Positions 54,970-64,000 of a stretch of DNA of 64,000 nucleotides are shown here, piece after piece; the first letter of the stretch is position 1, and the number at the start of each line of letters is the position of its first letter. Position numbers and translations under genes: made by a program. The notes beneath the pieces were generated by a model. That model was not told the origin of the DNA and did no database searches. It worked only from the letters and a program-made list of their open reading frames with translations. Source of the DNA: Lepus europaeus (lineage: Eukaryota; Chordata; Mammalia; Lagomorpha; Leporidae); contig NC_084836.1 of assembly GCF_033115175.1 (NCBI RefSeq), positions 63,169,097 to 63,233,096 on the forward strand. Reading direction: 5' to 3'.

Positions 54970-55400
54970 CACCCCTGCTTTGGCTCCCAGGGGAGGGGCT
55001 GGCGGCGGCGCTCCGCTGCGGGGGTGGGAAGGGGTAGGTGGCGCTGGAGGCCCCGCAGACCCCAGGCCGCGCCCCGTGAGGGGCCCTGCGCGCGGGGGCG
55101 ACCTCGCCGCCCGCCAGCCGAGGGAAAGTTGTTGCTCAACGCTGAGGAATGCGGAGCCCCAGCGGCGGCGAAGCAAGCGCGGGAGAGCGCAGCGGCACGA
55201 GGGGGCCGCGCAGGGGGCGGCTGCACACGTAGCCTTCCAGCCGTTGGCAGCCCAGAGCGGGAGCAGGCGGGCCGAGGCCGGAGCGGGCCTCTGGCCTGGG
55301 CGGGACAGCCCCCGCAGCCGGCCCGGGCTCCCGCCCACGCGCGAGTGGGAACCCGGGGCGAGGCAGGCGCCTCCCACCGAAAGCGGCCAGGCGCAGGGAC
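54970..55400. promoter_or_regulatory. CpG island 3
   Basis: About 430 bp of dense GC/CpG (for example 'gcgcgggggcgacctcgccg' at 55089) flanked by ordinary DNA. Both strands have open frames, as expected from composition, but no known protein. A candidate CpG-island promoter or first exon of an unidentified gene; direction unknown. Confidence 0.6.
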
Positions 55401-55444
55401 TCTGATCCCTTCCTGACCGATCTCCCGAGCCTGAAGAGTGCCCT

Positions 55445-55575
55445 GAACGGAGTGGGCGCTCAGGAAACGTGTTTCAAAGACTGGCCTCGCCCCCTCCGGG
55501 CCTCAGTTTCCTCCCCGCGGGCAGAAAGGGTTTGATCTCTGAGGCCCCTAGCAACTCTGCAATTCCAGGCTGCTG
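55445..55575 (+). repeat. MIR-like fragment
   Basis: 'cgggcctcagtttcctcccc', 'gggtttgatctctgaggccc' and 'ctagcaactctgcaattcca' match the MIR/MIR3 3' half. Confidence 0.6.
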
Positions 55576-57425
55576 GGATAGAATCCCATGTGCACTGCTG
55601 TGGTTTTGCTTTTAGTTTTGCGGGGACATTTTTAGTGCTACCCTTTATGATGTGCCAGGAGTGAATTTGACACCAGATGGCTTTTTTTTTTTTTTTAATA
55701 AGAAAGAAGACAAAGGGAGGGAGAAAAATATTTTCCAACTGGCAGTGCTGACAGTATTTTGGAAGAGAACCTAGGCAGGCAGAGAGGATCTGTTCTAGCC
55801 TGAATCGCGCACGCACGCGCCGCCACCCTGGCCTCCTCCGTGAACGGGGTGGATCCGGGTGGAGGCAGAGGGCCCGCGTCACAGGAAACCCCACCCCGTT
55901 CAGCCCTGGCGTTGTCCTCTGGCCCAGGAGCCACAGGCTTGGGGACTCCAGCCATAGGCAGGGCTCTGGCTAAAAGCTGACTCTGGTGTTAATTAGAGGA
56001 ACAGAGACACCTGGCACATCTTAAAGCTAGTGCTCCGCGCCTGGGGAACATTGAGGAAAAGTCGCCCAAGTGGCAGCGACTCTCCTGGAATCCTTCTCCA
56101 TGGAGGGGGGTGGGGATGGGAGGTTGGTCCTTGCTCAAAATGGCCTGTAGCTCAGTTCTTAATGTGCTGTGGCAGGGAGAAGGGAAAAGGCTGGACTGAG
56201 CCAAGTTGGCAGTGGGCACTGCAGGGCACCCAGGGGTGCTCTAGTCTGTCGCTTGGCTCCACCCCCTATAGCTGTTACTTTGATGAGGACAAGCGATGAC
56301 GTTGCCTCTTTGAGCCTCCTTTTCAAAAACTGTAAAATGGCATCATTAAAATCCCCCGTGTGGAGTGAATGAGGAGCGGGCTGCGTCTCCAGCACACCCG
56401 GGCACCGGCTATTTTCTCATTTGTTCCAGTACAGGACCCCCAAAGCCAGGACCTCGGGCTGCCTGTGAAAAACTCCACTGTGGCGCCGTCATCCTTGGGC
56501 GGAGCAATCTCAGTCCAGCTGGCTGACCCCTCCCCCGCTTCCCATCCCCACAGGACAAGTGGAAATCAGGCGTCAGCCTCCAGTTTGATGAATCACCCCC
56601 ACAGGGATCTGGGGGAAAGGCGGGAGTAGTGAGTGAGGAAAGAACGCAAGGACGCTGGTAGCAGGTGGGGAGTTGTGAGCAACGCACTGGACTGCACATT
56701 AACCAATGCACTGTGCCCATGGCGGGCTCGTGACCGCACGTGACTGCCCAAGCTACAGAGCTCTGTTGGGTGTCCTTGCCTTTCTACTGCGAAGGTGTTT
56801 CCTGATTGTTCTGGAAGCAGTGTTTGTGAATCCTGGACCAGCTCCTCAAAGCCAGTCTCGCCTTTGCATCCCACACAAAGGCATCAAGAACTTCCACAGC
56901 GCCTGTTCACTGCGTGAGCTGGGAAACAGGGGAGGAGGTTGGAGCTCCAGCCTGGATGGGTCAGGGCAGCCAGGGGCAGCTGGGGACTTGGAGACCAGGG
57001 TTGTGGCTCATTTGCTGGCCCCAAGTATCTTCCCTCCCACCCACAGCCTGTGCCTCCACACACTCCATGCAGACCTTTTGAGCCTGCAGAAACAAGGTGA
57101 CCCTGTGTTCTCGCCTGTTCTGCCACAGGGGAGGTGAATTCCATGCCAGTCTTGGGAAATACATGCGGCTCTGCTCTGTCTCTCCTGGCCTGCAGGGGCC
57201 AGCAAGGCCAACTCTGCTTCCATCTCTGTCCCTTCCCTGAAGGGACACTGGACTTCCACTGCTGTAGACGTGACAGAGCCAACCGCGGCTCAGACATCTG
57301 GAGTCTTCATGGGGCTGTCCATGTGGCCGCTCCCGTCCCACCCTTCGGGTCTCCTCTTAGGGACGCTTTCTTCGCCTCCCTCCACCAGAAGTAACAGCCC
57401 CCTCCAATCACCTTGCAGGAGCCTA
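55576..57425. other. Repeat-poor stretch; weak MIR
   Basis: 'gagcctccttttcaaaaact' and 'gtaaaatggcatcattaaa' (56311-56350) resemble MIR. The remainder has no C-repeats and no recognised exon. Confidence 0.35.
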
Positions 57426-57429
57426 CCCA

Positions 57430-57580
57430 GTTCCTGTTTTCCTTGCGTGCTCTGACTCCCACCTCATGCAGAGCGAAGGTTCCCTAAGGATAGGCACCCA
57501 CCCATCGCTGTCCATCGCTGTTCCCCAGCCACTTTCATGGTGCCTGGTATACAGTAGGCATCTGCTTAATGAGTAGTGGC
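57430..57580 (+). repeat. L2/MIR 3' end fragment
   Basis: 'ctttcatggtgcctggtata' and 'cagtaggcatctgcttaatg' match the shared L2-type end (agtgcctggcacatagtaggtgctcaataaa). Confidence 0.55.
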
Positions 57581-57834
57581 TGCCTTCTCGCTGAGTTAGT
57601 TCCCTTCCCACTAGCATTTCTGGTCAATTCTTTTGTCTCTAAAAAAAAAAAAAATGCATCAGCCTCCTTTATTTTGCAAATTCTTTCACTGGTTTCACCC
57701 TTTAGCCATCGGCTTATTTTCCTGTCCTTCCCCCACCCAACCCCCAACTATCCCGGAACAGATAGCTTTGATGTGGCAGTTAGAACCTTTCCATTGAAAG
57801 CACGGAAGACCAAGGCAAAATGGTTTTTGTTGTT

Positions 57835-58108
57835 TTTCAAGATTTATTTGTTCATTTGGAGAGAGAGGGAGAAACAGAAAGAGAGATCTTTCATCTGGTT
57901 CACTCCCCAGATGGCCACAACAGCCAGGGCTGAGCTAAGCCGAGGCCAGGAGCCAGGAGTTTCATCCGGGTCTCCCACATGGGTACAGGGGCCCAAGTAC
58001 TTGGGCCACCTTCTGCTACTTTTCCCAGGCCATTAGCAGGGAGCTGGATTCGAAGTGGAGCAGCCAGGACATGAACCAGCACCATATGCCATAGCACAAC
58101 GCCGGCTC
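57835..58108 (-). mobile_element. C-repeat SINE
   Basis: 'caagatttatttgttcattt' to 'catagcacaacgccggctc'. Confidence 0.87.
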
Positions 58109-58193
58109 TTGGCAAAGTTGTGTAAACAATAAGCGAGTCTATCACTTTTCAGAGGCAGAGGGGCTTAACTCTGCCTTCAGTAAAATCAGAGCT

Positions 58194-58247
58194 GTGCTGG
58201 CTTCGGCAGCATATATGCTAAAACCAGAGCTGCAGATCAGCTCCCCT
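58194..58247 (+). pseudogene. RNU6: U6 snRNA 5' fragment
   Basis: 'gtgctggcttcggcagcata' then 'tatgctaaaa' matches the first ~32 bases of U6 snRNA (GTGCTCGCTTCGGCAGCACA, TATACTAAAA) with a few changes. The following bases resemble U6 only loosely. No upstream PSE/TATA is evident, and the branchpoint/AGC catalytic region is absent, so it is a dead 5' fragment of a U6 retrocopy. Confidence 0.75.
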
Positions 58248-58821
58248 GTGAGTCCAGATTGCCTGGCCTGGGCAGGCTTCTTCCAGGGTGCGTCACACGC
58301 CTATACCTAACCAGTCACTGGCAAAGAGCCAGGAAGCACCCTGGCCGGCTGAGACGCAGCATCACGGGGCCCTCTGGCTGAGGAGGGGGTCTGCTTCCTG
58401 GAGTACAGGGTGGGTAAATTCCAGAATGAAACCAAGGCTTTACCAGCATGGAAAGTTGTAGAAAGCACCCATTGAATCCGTGAGTGGCCCAATAACGTTC
58501 CAATAAATTGCCTCTGTGCTTAGGTAGCCAGAGGTGGTTTCTGTGGCCTGTAACCACGGACCCCTGGCTGATCCACACACACTCTGCAGCAGCCACTCCT
58601 GTTGTGCACGGCCAGAGCAGGGGACGACAGCACACATCCTACAGTAAAATGGCCATACAGACAGCCCACAGACCTCGGGGACAGCAGGTGAGGTTTTGAG
58701 CTGGGTTATTGGGCGCCAAGCTGTGCATTTTATATTCCAGGTGACTGAACAGTGATTCTGTATAATCTGGAGGTCGGTTCAGGAAATATTGACCTGGGCT
58801 AAAGGAACCACCCTCCCTTTT
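58248..58821. other. Unassigned stretch
   Basis: 'gttccaataaattgcctctg' and 'gtttctgtggcctgtaacca' (58497-58556) recall the 3' ends of old LTR/DNA repeats. No exon recognised. Confidence 0.3.
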
Positions 58822-58992
58822 TATTTATTTATTTGCTTTAAAGATTTATTTATTTACTTGAAAGGCAGAGTGAAAGAGAGGAGAGACAGAGAGAGATTCC
58901 ATGATTGGTTCACTTTGCAAATGGCCACAGCTGCTGCTAGGGCCGGTGTCGCCTGTAGCGGTTTAACTTTCTGTGCCACCAGCCCTGCCCCC
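58822..58992 (-). mobile_element. Internally deleted C-repeat
   Basis: The tail side 'aaagatttatttatttactt' joins the head side 'gtttaactttctgtgccacc' with the central ~150 bp missing, similar in kind to 45968-46122. Confidence 0.82.
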
Positions 58993-59071
58993 CACACACA
59001 CCTTCCCTTGTTAAAATTTTACCTTTGCTTGGTGCTGAAACGGCTGCTCACCTAGATGACCGGCTCTGGCT

Positions 59072-59190
59072 TGGGCATTCGGGGCAGTGGTTAAGAAGCA
59101 GTTTGGAATGTGGAAGTGCTGAGTTCAGCTTCCGGTTAACATGCCCCCTAGGAGGCACTGAGTGATGGCTCAAGGTCTTTGTCTCTGACC
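59072..59190 (+). mobile_element. C-repeat 5' fragment
   Basis: 'cattcggggcagtggttaag' to 'gagtgatggctcaaggtctt'; the 3' half is absent. Confidence 0.65.
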
Positions 59191-59461
59191 AGCAGGCCTG
59201 TCCTTCCTCCTCCTAGCTCGCCACACGCCCCAAGCCTGCAGTGCCTGCACGGAAGGCACATCTGATCAGCAACCTTACTGTCTGATCATCTTCTGCCTCA
59301 AGGCGAAAGGCCTGCTCCAAAGCCACGACTCGACTGCCCCTCCCTCTGCCTCTGATACACCCCCACCCCCTCCCACTCTCCCCGCTGCCGCTGGCGCCAC
59401 TGCATCTCACTGTCTCCCCTCAGTCAGGCGTCTCTCAGGCCCTTTCCCTCTCTGGGGGACT

Positions 59462-59767
59462 CCCAAATTTATGCATTTAGTTTAGAGACGGAGTGCGGGG
59501 TGGGGGAGAGAGAGATCCGCGAATGAGCACACCCATCTGCTGGTTCACTCCCCAGATGCCCACAGGGGAGCCATGAACGCAGTCCAGGTCTCCCACGTAG
59601 GTGCTGTGAGCCTGATGACTGGCGCTCTCACTGCTGCCTCCCAGGTTCTGCACTGGCAGGAAGATGGAGTCCCAGGAGTCAGAGCCGGGCCCAGACTCTA
59701 GTTCTCTGATGTGGGATGCAGGTGTCTGGGCAGAGACCTTCACAGCTCAACCAAATGCCAGCCCCGC
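59462..59767 (-). mobile_element. Diverged C-repeat SINE
   Basis: 'aaatttatgcatttagttta' to 'tcaaccaaatgccagcccc'. Confidence 0.83.
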
Positions 59768-60017
59768 AGTGGCTTCTCTAAGCTCCAGAAGTTCTGCTCC
59801 CTCCCCCTTCCTCCTAACAGCAGGGGCAAGGGAGTCTGACAGAGGCATCAGTATTTCCACCTCCCCAACGCAGCTCTGACTTGGGGTCACAAGATGGTGG
59901 CATAAATCCCCTCCACTTCTTTCTCAAAAAGCATCCTCCAAACAACAAGGAAAATAAGAAACCAAACCCAAATTCCATCTTTACCTACACTCAGGGTCCA
60001 TCTAGAATCCTGCCCCC

Positions 60018-60276
60018 TGGGGCCGGCACTGTGTCACGATGGGTTAAAGTCCTGGCCTGCAGCGCCAGTATCCCATATGGGCACTGGTTCGAGTCCTGGC
60101 TGCTCCTCTTCCGATCCAGCTCGTTACTATGGCCTGGGAAAGCAGTAGAAGGTGGCCCGAGTCCTTGGGCCCCTGTGCCCGGCTGGGAGACCTGGAGAAA
60201 GCTCCTGGCTGCTGGCTTTGGATTGGCTCAGCTCTGGCCATGGCAGCCATTTGGGGAGTGAACCAGCAGATGGAGG

Positions 60277-60313
<37 letters not shown>

Positions 60314-60367
60314 CTACCCCCATCTATAACTCTGACTTTCAAATAAGTAAAATTAATATTAAAAACC
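60018..60367 (+). mobile_element. C-repeat SINE with (CT)n
   Basis: 'ggggccggcactgtgtcacg' to 'actttcaaataagtaaaatt'; B-box-like 'gttcgagtcct' kept; (CT)n at 60279-60312. Confidence 0.93.
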
Positions 60368-61189
60368 AACCTTGACCCCTCTCACCCTCTCCGGGGTCAG
60401 AAGGTGGCTGGCAGTGGTGGCACAGGACCCGTGACCTGGAAAGGGAAGACAGAGCACCCCAGGGCACATTCCTACAGGAGTGAGCTGATTCTTCTCAGCC
60501 CAGAAAAGCTCAGCAACTGGAAGTAGCAATTAAGTCAGAGGCGGGGCTCAGGCCTGGGAAACGGCTGGGAGATCTGTTTAAAGAGCAATTAGACCCTCAG
60601 GGGGCCTGCCAGACCCAGCACAGCTGGGAGCTGTCCTGTGCCTCGTCCCTGCTCCTGCAGAAGGCAGGAAGATGGGTCTGGGATACGACACAGATTCTGG
60701 ACTTGGGAGGGGTTGTGGCAGGAGACAACAGAACAGGATCCAAAAGGGAGTGGAAGCCAGCACTGCGTGTGCGATCGTGTGGCTCAGTTCCCTGCCATGC
60801 ACCTCTCCCCACCTCCAGCCCTGAAACTCTGGACAGGTGAGCATGTGACCTTCAAGCAGGAGATACAGTAGAGGGTCTTACTCTGGAAAAACCTAACAAT
60901 GCAAGAGCAAAAGGCCTATTGACCCTGATCATTGGTGTTTCAGTGAAGAGTCCAGTCCACCAAACACCCTACCTACCATGAGCCTGCACTGGGAGCTTCC
61001 AACTGACCCTCAAGTGCCTCCCTATCAAATATGGGGGACAGCCACACATCACCAGACAGCTGACGAGTGCAGAAGACACGAGACCAGAAGAAACAGAGAC
61101 AATGCAGGGAGAGGAAACTTTCAGATTAATAGCCTCAGAGAGGCAAGGCATCCAGAGACTATGAAACCACTTTTAAAAAGAAAGGAGGA

Positions 61190-61496
61190 GGCCGGCGCCG
61201 TGGCTTAACAGGCTAATCCTCCGCCTAGCGGCGCCGGCACACCGGGTTCTAGTCCCGGTGGGGGCGCTGGATTCTATCCCGGTTGCCCCTCTTCCAGGCC
61301 AGCTCTCTGCTATGGCTCGGGAAGGCAGTGGAGGATGGCCCAAGTCCTTGGGCCCTGCACCCCATGGGAGAGCAGGAGAAGCACCTGGCTCCTGGCTTTG
61401 GATCAGCGTGATGCAGCGGCCATTGGAGGGTGAACCAACGGCAAAAAGGAAGACCTTTCTCTCTGTCTCTCTCTCTCTCACTATCCACTCTGCCTG

Positions 61497-61527
<31 letters not shown>
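61190..61527 (+). mobile_element. CSINE2-type SINE
   Basis: 'ggccggcgccgtggcttaac' to 'ctctgcctgttaaaaaa'. Duplication agaaaggagga at 61179-61189 and 61528-61538. Confidence 0.96.
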
Positions 61528-61544
61528 AGAAAGGAGGAGTGAGC

Positions 61545-61880
61545 ACTCAACCTAGTTAAGGTTAAGACACCTGTGTCCCATCTCAGAGTGTTGGGCATTC
61601 AGCTCCCAGCTCCGACTCCTGTGTTCAGCTTCCTGCCAGTGCAGACCCTGGGAGGCAGCAGTGGTGGCTCAGGTAATCGGGTTTCTACCACCCACCTGGG
61701 AGACCTGAACTGCGTTCCCAGCTCCTGGGTTCAGCCCAGCTAAGTCCCACAGATGCTCAGTTGCAGGCATTTGGGGGGCTGAATCAGCAAATGAGAGCTT
61801 GCTTTCTTTCTGTATGTCCCTCCCTCTCTTTGTATCTCTCTACCCCTCAAATATACAAAAATATGTAAAAATTGTTAAAA
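61545..61880 (+). mobile_element. C-repeat SINE
   Basis: 'gcactcaacctagttaaggt' to 'acccctcaaatatacaaaaa'. Confidence 0.86.
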
Positions 61881-62195
61881 ACAAGAAAAAATGGAGAATA
61901 TAAAAAGCAACCTTGAAAATTTTAGAAATCAAAGAAAGAAAATGGTTCTGTTAATAGGGTACAACATAGAAGATATTTCCCAGAAAATGGAGCAACAAAA
62001 TGGTTAATAAAAGAGAAATGATTAAATAAATGTTTAGAAGATCAATGTACGGAGCCCAGTATCCAAACAATAGGAGCTGCAGAAAGAGTGAACAGAGAAA
62101 ATGGCTGGGGAGAAATTCCCAGAACTAAGGGACATACATTGCTAGGACACAGGTGCTGAAGCTCTGGCACATGTCAGAAGGCCTGGAGGGTTTGG

Positions 62196-62504
62196 GGGTT
62201 TTTTTGTTTTGTTTTTTAGTTTTATTTTATTTGCAGAGAGACCGAGAAAGACTGACAGGCAGAGATATTCAATCCACTATTTAATTCTCCAAATGCCTGC
62301 AACTTCCGGAGCTGGGACAAGCCAAAGTCAAGAGCCCAGAAGCTAACCTGAATCTCCCACGTGGGTGGCGGGGACTCAGGTACTTGAGCCATCCCTATCG
62401 CCCTCCTGGGTGCACACTGGCAGGCAGCTAGAAGCAGAAGTGGAGGTAGACCCAGGACACAAGCCCAGGCACTGACACGGGGCCAGATGTCTCAACTGCA
62501 CGGA
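62196..62504 (-). mobile_element. C-repeat SINE
   Basis: 'agttttattttatttgcaga' to 'cagatgtctcaactgcac'. Confidence 0.83.
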
Positions 62505-62978
62505 GGGCTTGTTTAAGTGCAGATTGCTGGTACTTATCACCGGAGTAAGTATCAAGTGGGACCCCAGAATTTGCATTTTTTAAAGATTGTAAATTTTAAT
62601 AAATTTTTTTAAAAAGGTCCACAGGAAGCTATTTCCCATCTGTTGACTCACCCCTCAAATGCCCACAACAGCCAGGGCTGGACCAGGCTGAAGCCAGCAG
62701 CCCAAAACTCAATCCAGGTCTCCCTCATGGATGTGAGGACCCCAGCTCCTCGAGCTGTCATCCCCTGCTGCCTCCCAGGTGTTTGTCAGCAGGCGGCCTG
62801 CGGAGCAGGGCTAGGACTCAGATGCCGTTGCTCTGCCATTTGGGGTTCAGGTGCCTCAAATGCAGTCTTAACCGCTGTGCAAATGCCCACCCTCCGAATC
62901 TGCATCCCCAACACGTGCCCACAGGTGATACCAACGCCACTGGTCTGGGGACCACACCTGAGAACCGCTATGTTAAAT
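62505..62978 (+). mobile_element. MER5A-like hAT element split by a SINE
   Basis: The left part 62505-62582 ('ggagggcttgtttaagtgca', 'gattgctggt', 'cagaatttgcatttttt') and the right part 62897-62978 ('caggtgataccaacgccact', 'ggtctggggaccacacctga', 'gaaccgct') give the MER5A right half in order. Confidence 0.75.
62583..62896 (-). mobile_element. C-repeat SINE inside MER5A-like element
   Basis: 'gattgtaaattttaataaat' to 'gctgtgcaaatgcccaccc'. Confidence 0.86.
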
Positions 62979-62984
62979 TACAAA

Positions 62985-63314
62985 GGACTGGGGCTTGCAC
63001 AGTGAGGTAGCAGGTAAAGCGCCTTCTTCAGTGCCAGCATCCCATATGGGCACCGGTTTGAGTCCCGGCTGCTCCATTTCTGATCCAGCTCTCTGCTATG
63101 GCCTGGGATAGCAGCAGAGTATGGCCCAAGTGCTTGGGCCCTGCACCCGCAAGGGAGAACAGGAGGGAGCACCTGGCTCCTGGCTTCTGATAGGTGCAGT
63201 GTGCCGGCTGTAGCAACCATTTGGGGGGTGAACCAATGGAAGGAAGACCTTTCTCTCTGTCTCTCTCTCTCTCTCACTGTCTAACTCTGCTTGTCCAAAA
63301 GAAAAAAAAAAAGA
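62985..63314 (+). mobile_element. C-repeat/CSINE SINE
   Basis: 'ggactggggcttgcacagtg' to 'ctctgcttgtccaaaagaaa'. The tail type is intermediate between C-repeat and CSINE2. Confidence 0.91.
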
Positions 63315-63514
63315 TTTTATGACAGGTTTGGCCATATGCAAAATCACTTAAAGGCCTTTTACAGAACCTTGGAAGGGTGTGGGAAGACGAATCCAGAGAT
63401 GCAAAGGAAACCAAGCATATACAAAAGCGAGGCGATTACTCTAGGGAAAAAAAAGGTTTTTTGAAGTTGTTCAATAAAGGAAATGTAAACAGAGTATACA
63501 AGAGAAAAATCGTA

Positions 63515-63841
63515 GGCTGGCGCCGTGGCTTAACAGGCTAATCCTCCACCTTGCGGCGCCAGCACACCGGGTTCTAGTTCCGGTTGGGGTGCCGGATTCT
63601 ATCCCGGTTGCCCCTCTTCCAGGCCAGCTCTCTGCTATGGCCCGGGAGTGCAGTGGAGGATGGCCCAAGTGCTTGGGCCCTGCACCCCATGGGAGACCAG
63701 GAGAAGCACCTGGCTCCTGGCTTCGGATCAGCGAGATGCACCAGCCGCAGCGGCCATTGGAGGGTGAACCAACGGCAAAAGGAAGACCTTTCTCTCTGTC
63801 TCTTTCTCACTATCCACTCTGCCTGTCAAAAAGAAAAAAAA

Positions 63842-63850
<9 letters not shown>
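63515..63850 (+). mobile_element. CSINE2-type SINE
   Basis: 'ggctggcgccgtggcttaac' to 'ctctgcctgtcaaaaagaaa'. Near-identical flanks around 63501-63514 ('agagaaaaatcgta') and after the tail ('agagaaatcata') suggest a duplication. Confidence 0.95.

Positions 63851-63884
<34 letters not shown>
63850..63884 (+). repeat. (GA)n microsatellite at SINE tail
   Basis: About 16 GA units grow directly from the A tail of the preceding CSINE2. Confidence 0.96.
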
Positions 63885-63887
<3 letters not shown>

Positions 63888-64000
63888 TATTAGGAAAGGA
63901 AATCTAACCACAGCACTTGCCCCCAGAACAAACAGTATCTACAAATGCGATGGTGAAATTGCTGGACATGGACTTAACGACGATGACAGGCTAGGGGAGG

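Larger units (their letters stand above)
59880..62195 (+). mobile_element. Old L1-like LINE 5' region, split by SINEs
   Basis: Pieces 59880-60017, 60368-61178 and 61881-62195 read like an old L1 5' region/ORF1 ('ggtcacaagatggtggcata', 'aattagaccctcagggg', 'gagaaattcccagaactaag'). Frames are destroyed. Family assignment is tentative. Confidence 0.4.

Noticed and set aside
54901-55405. Overlapping ORFs on both strands of CpG island 3
   Set aside because: Compositional; both strands are open and neither resembles a protein.

Overview
This is a window of lagomorph nuclear DNA, almost certainly rabbit (Oryctolagus cuniculus). About 75 copies of the tRNA-derived C-repeat/CSINE family fill roughly a third of it. 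They include crisp CSINE2-type copies with a GGCCGGCGCCG-like head, a 'ttctagtcccgg' block and a 'tgtcaaaa' tail. A segment at 35823-36918 also matches the 3' end of rabbit LINE-1 as I remember it, and it is bounded by a 19-bp target-site duplication. There are no prokaryotic operons, CRISPR arrays or phage-like modules. I could not support a single intact protein-coding exon: nearly all ORFs are translations of SINEs, CpG-rich DNA or old retrotransposons.

Layout. 1-12 kb: SINE-dense DNA with an RPS11 processed pseudogene (4831-5310, minus) and a 200-N assembly gap (9501-9700) inside one SINE. 12.6-13.5 kb: a CpG island with a perfect palindromic RFX X-box and an NRF1-like site, the best promoter candidate here. 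14-24 kb: SINEs, an L2-like and an L1-like fragment, and an RPS4X processed pseudogene cut into three pieces by two SINEs (17.6-19.2 kb). 24.2-24.5 kb: a second CpG island preceded by a TATA-like box. 25-27.6 kb and 30-32.9 kb: low-repeat, GC-rich DNA without recognisable exons; 32.15-32.41 kb stands out as AT-rich with TF-like motifs. 35.5-40 kb: an old LINE into which a rabbit L1 inserted, itself hit by a CSINE2 (three-level nesting), with further SINEs beside it. 41-48 kb: SINE clusters, MER5-like and mariner-like DNA transposon relics and old LINE pieces. 48-52 kb: sparse repeats. 52-54 kb: L2 and L1 3' ends. 55.0-55.4 kb: a third CpG island. 58.19 kb: a U6 snRNA fragment. 59.8-64 kb: old LINE 5'/ORF1-like pieces separated by SINEs.

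How the parts relate. The landscape is dominated by retrotransposition layers: old LINEs, MIR, L2 and DNA transposons, then processed pseudogenes, then C-repeats, then CSINE2 and lineage-specific L1. Many insertions keep target-site duplications, so their relative order can be read directly. The only likely regulatory content is the three CpG islands and possibly the AT-rich block near 32.3 kb. Family names for old repeats come from memory of consensus sequences, not from a search; boundaries are approximate (about 5-20 bp) unless a target-site duplication fixes them.
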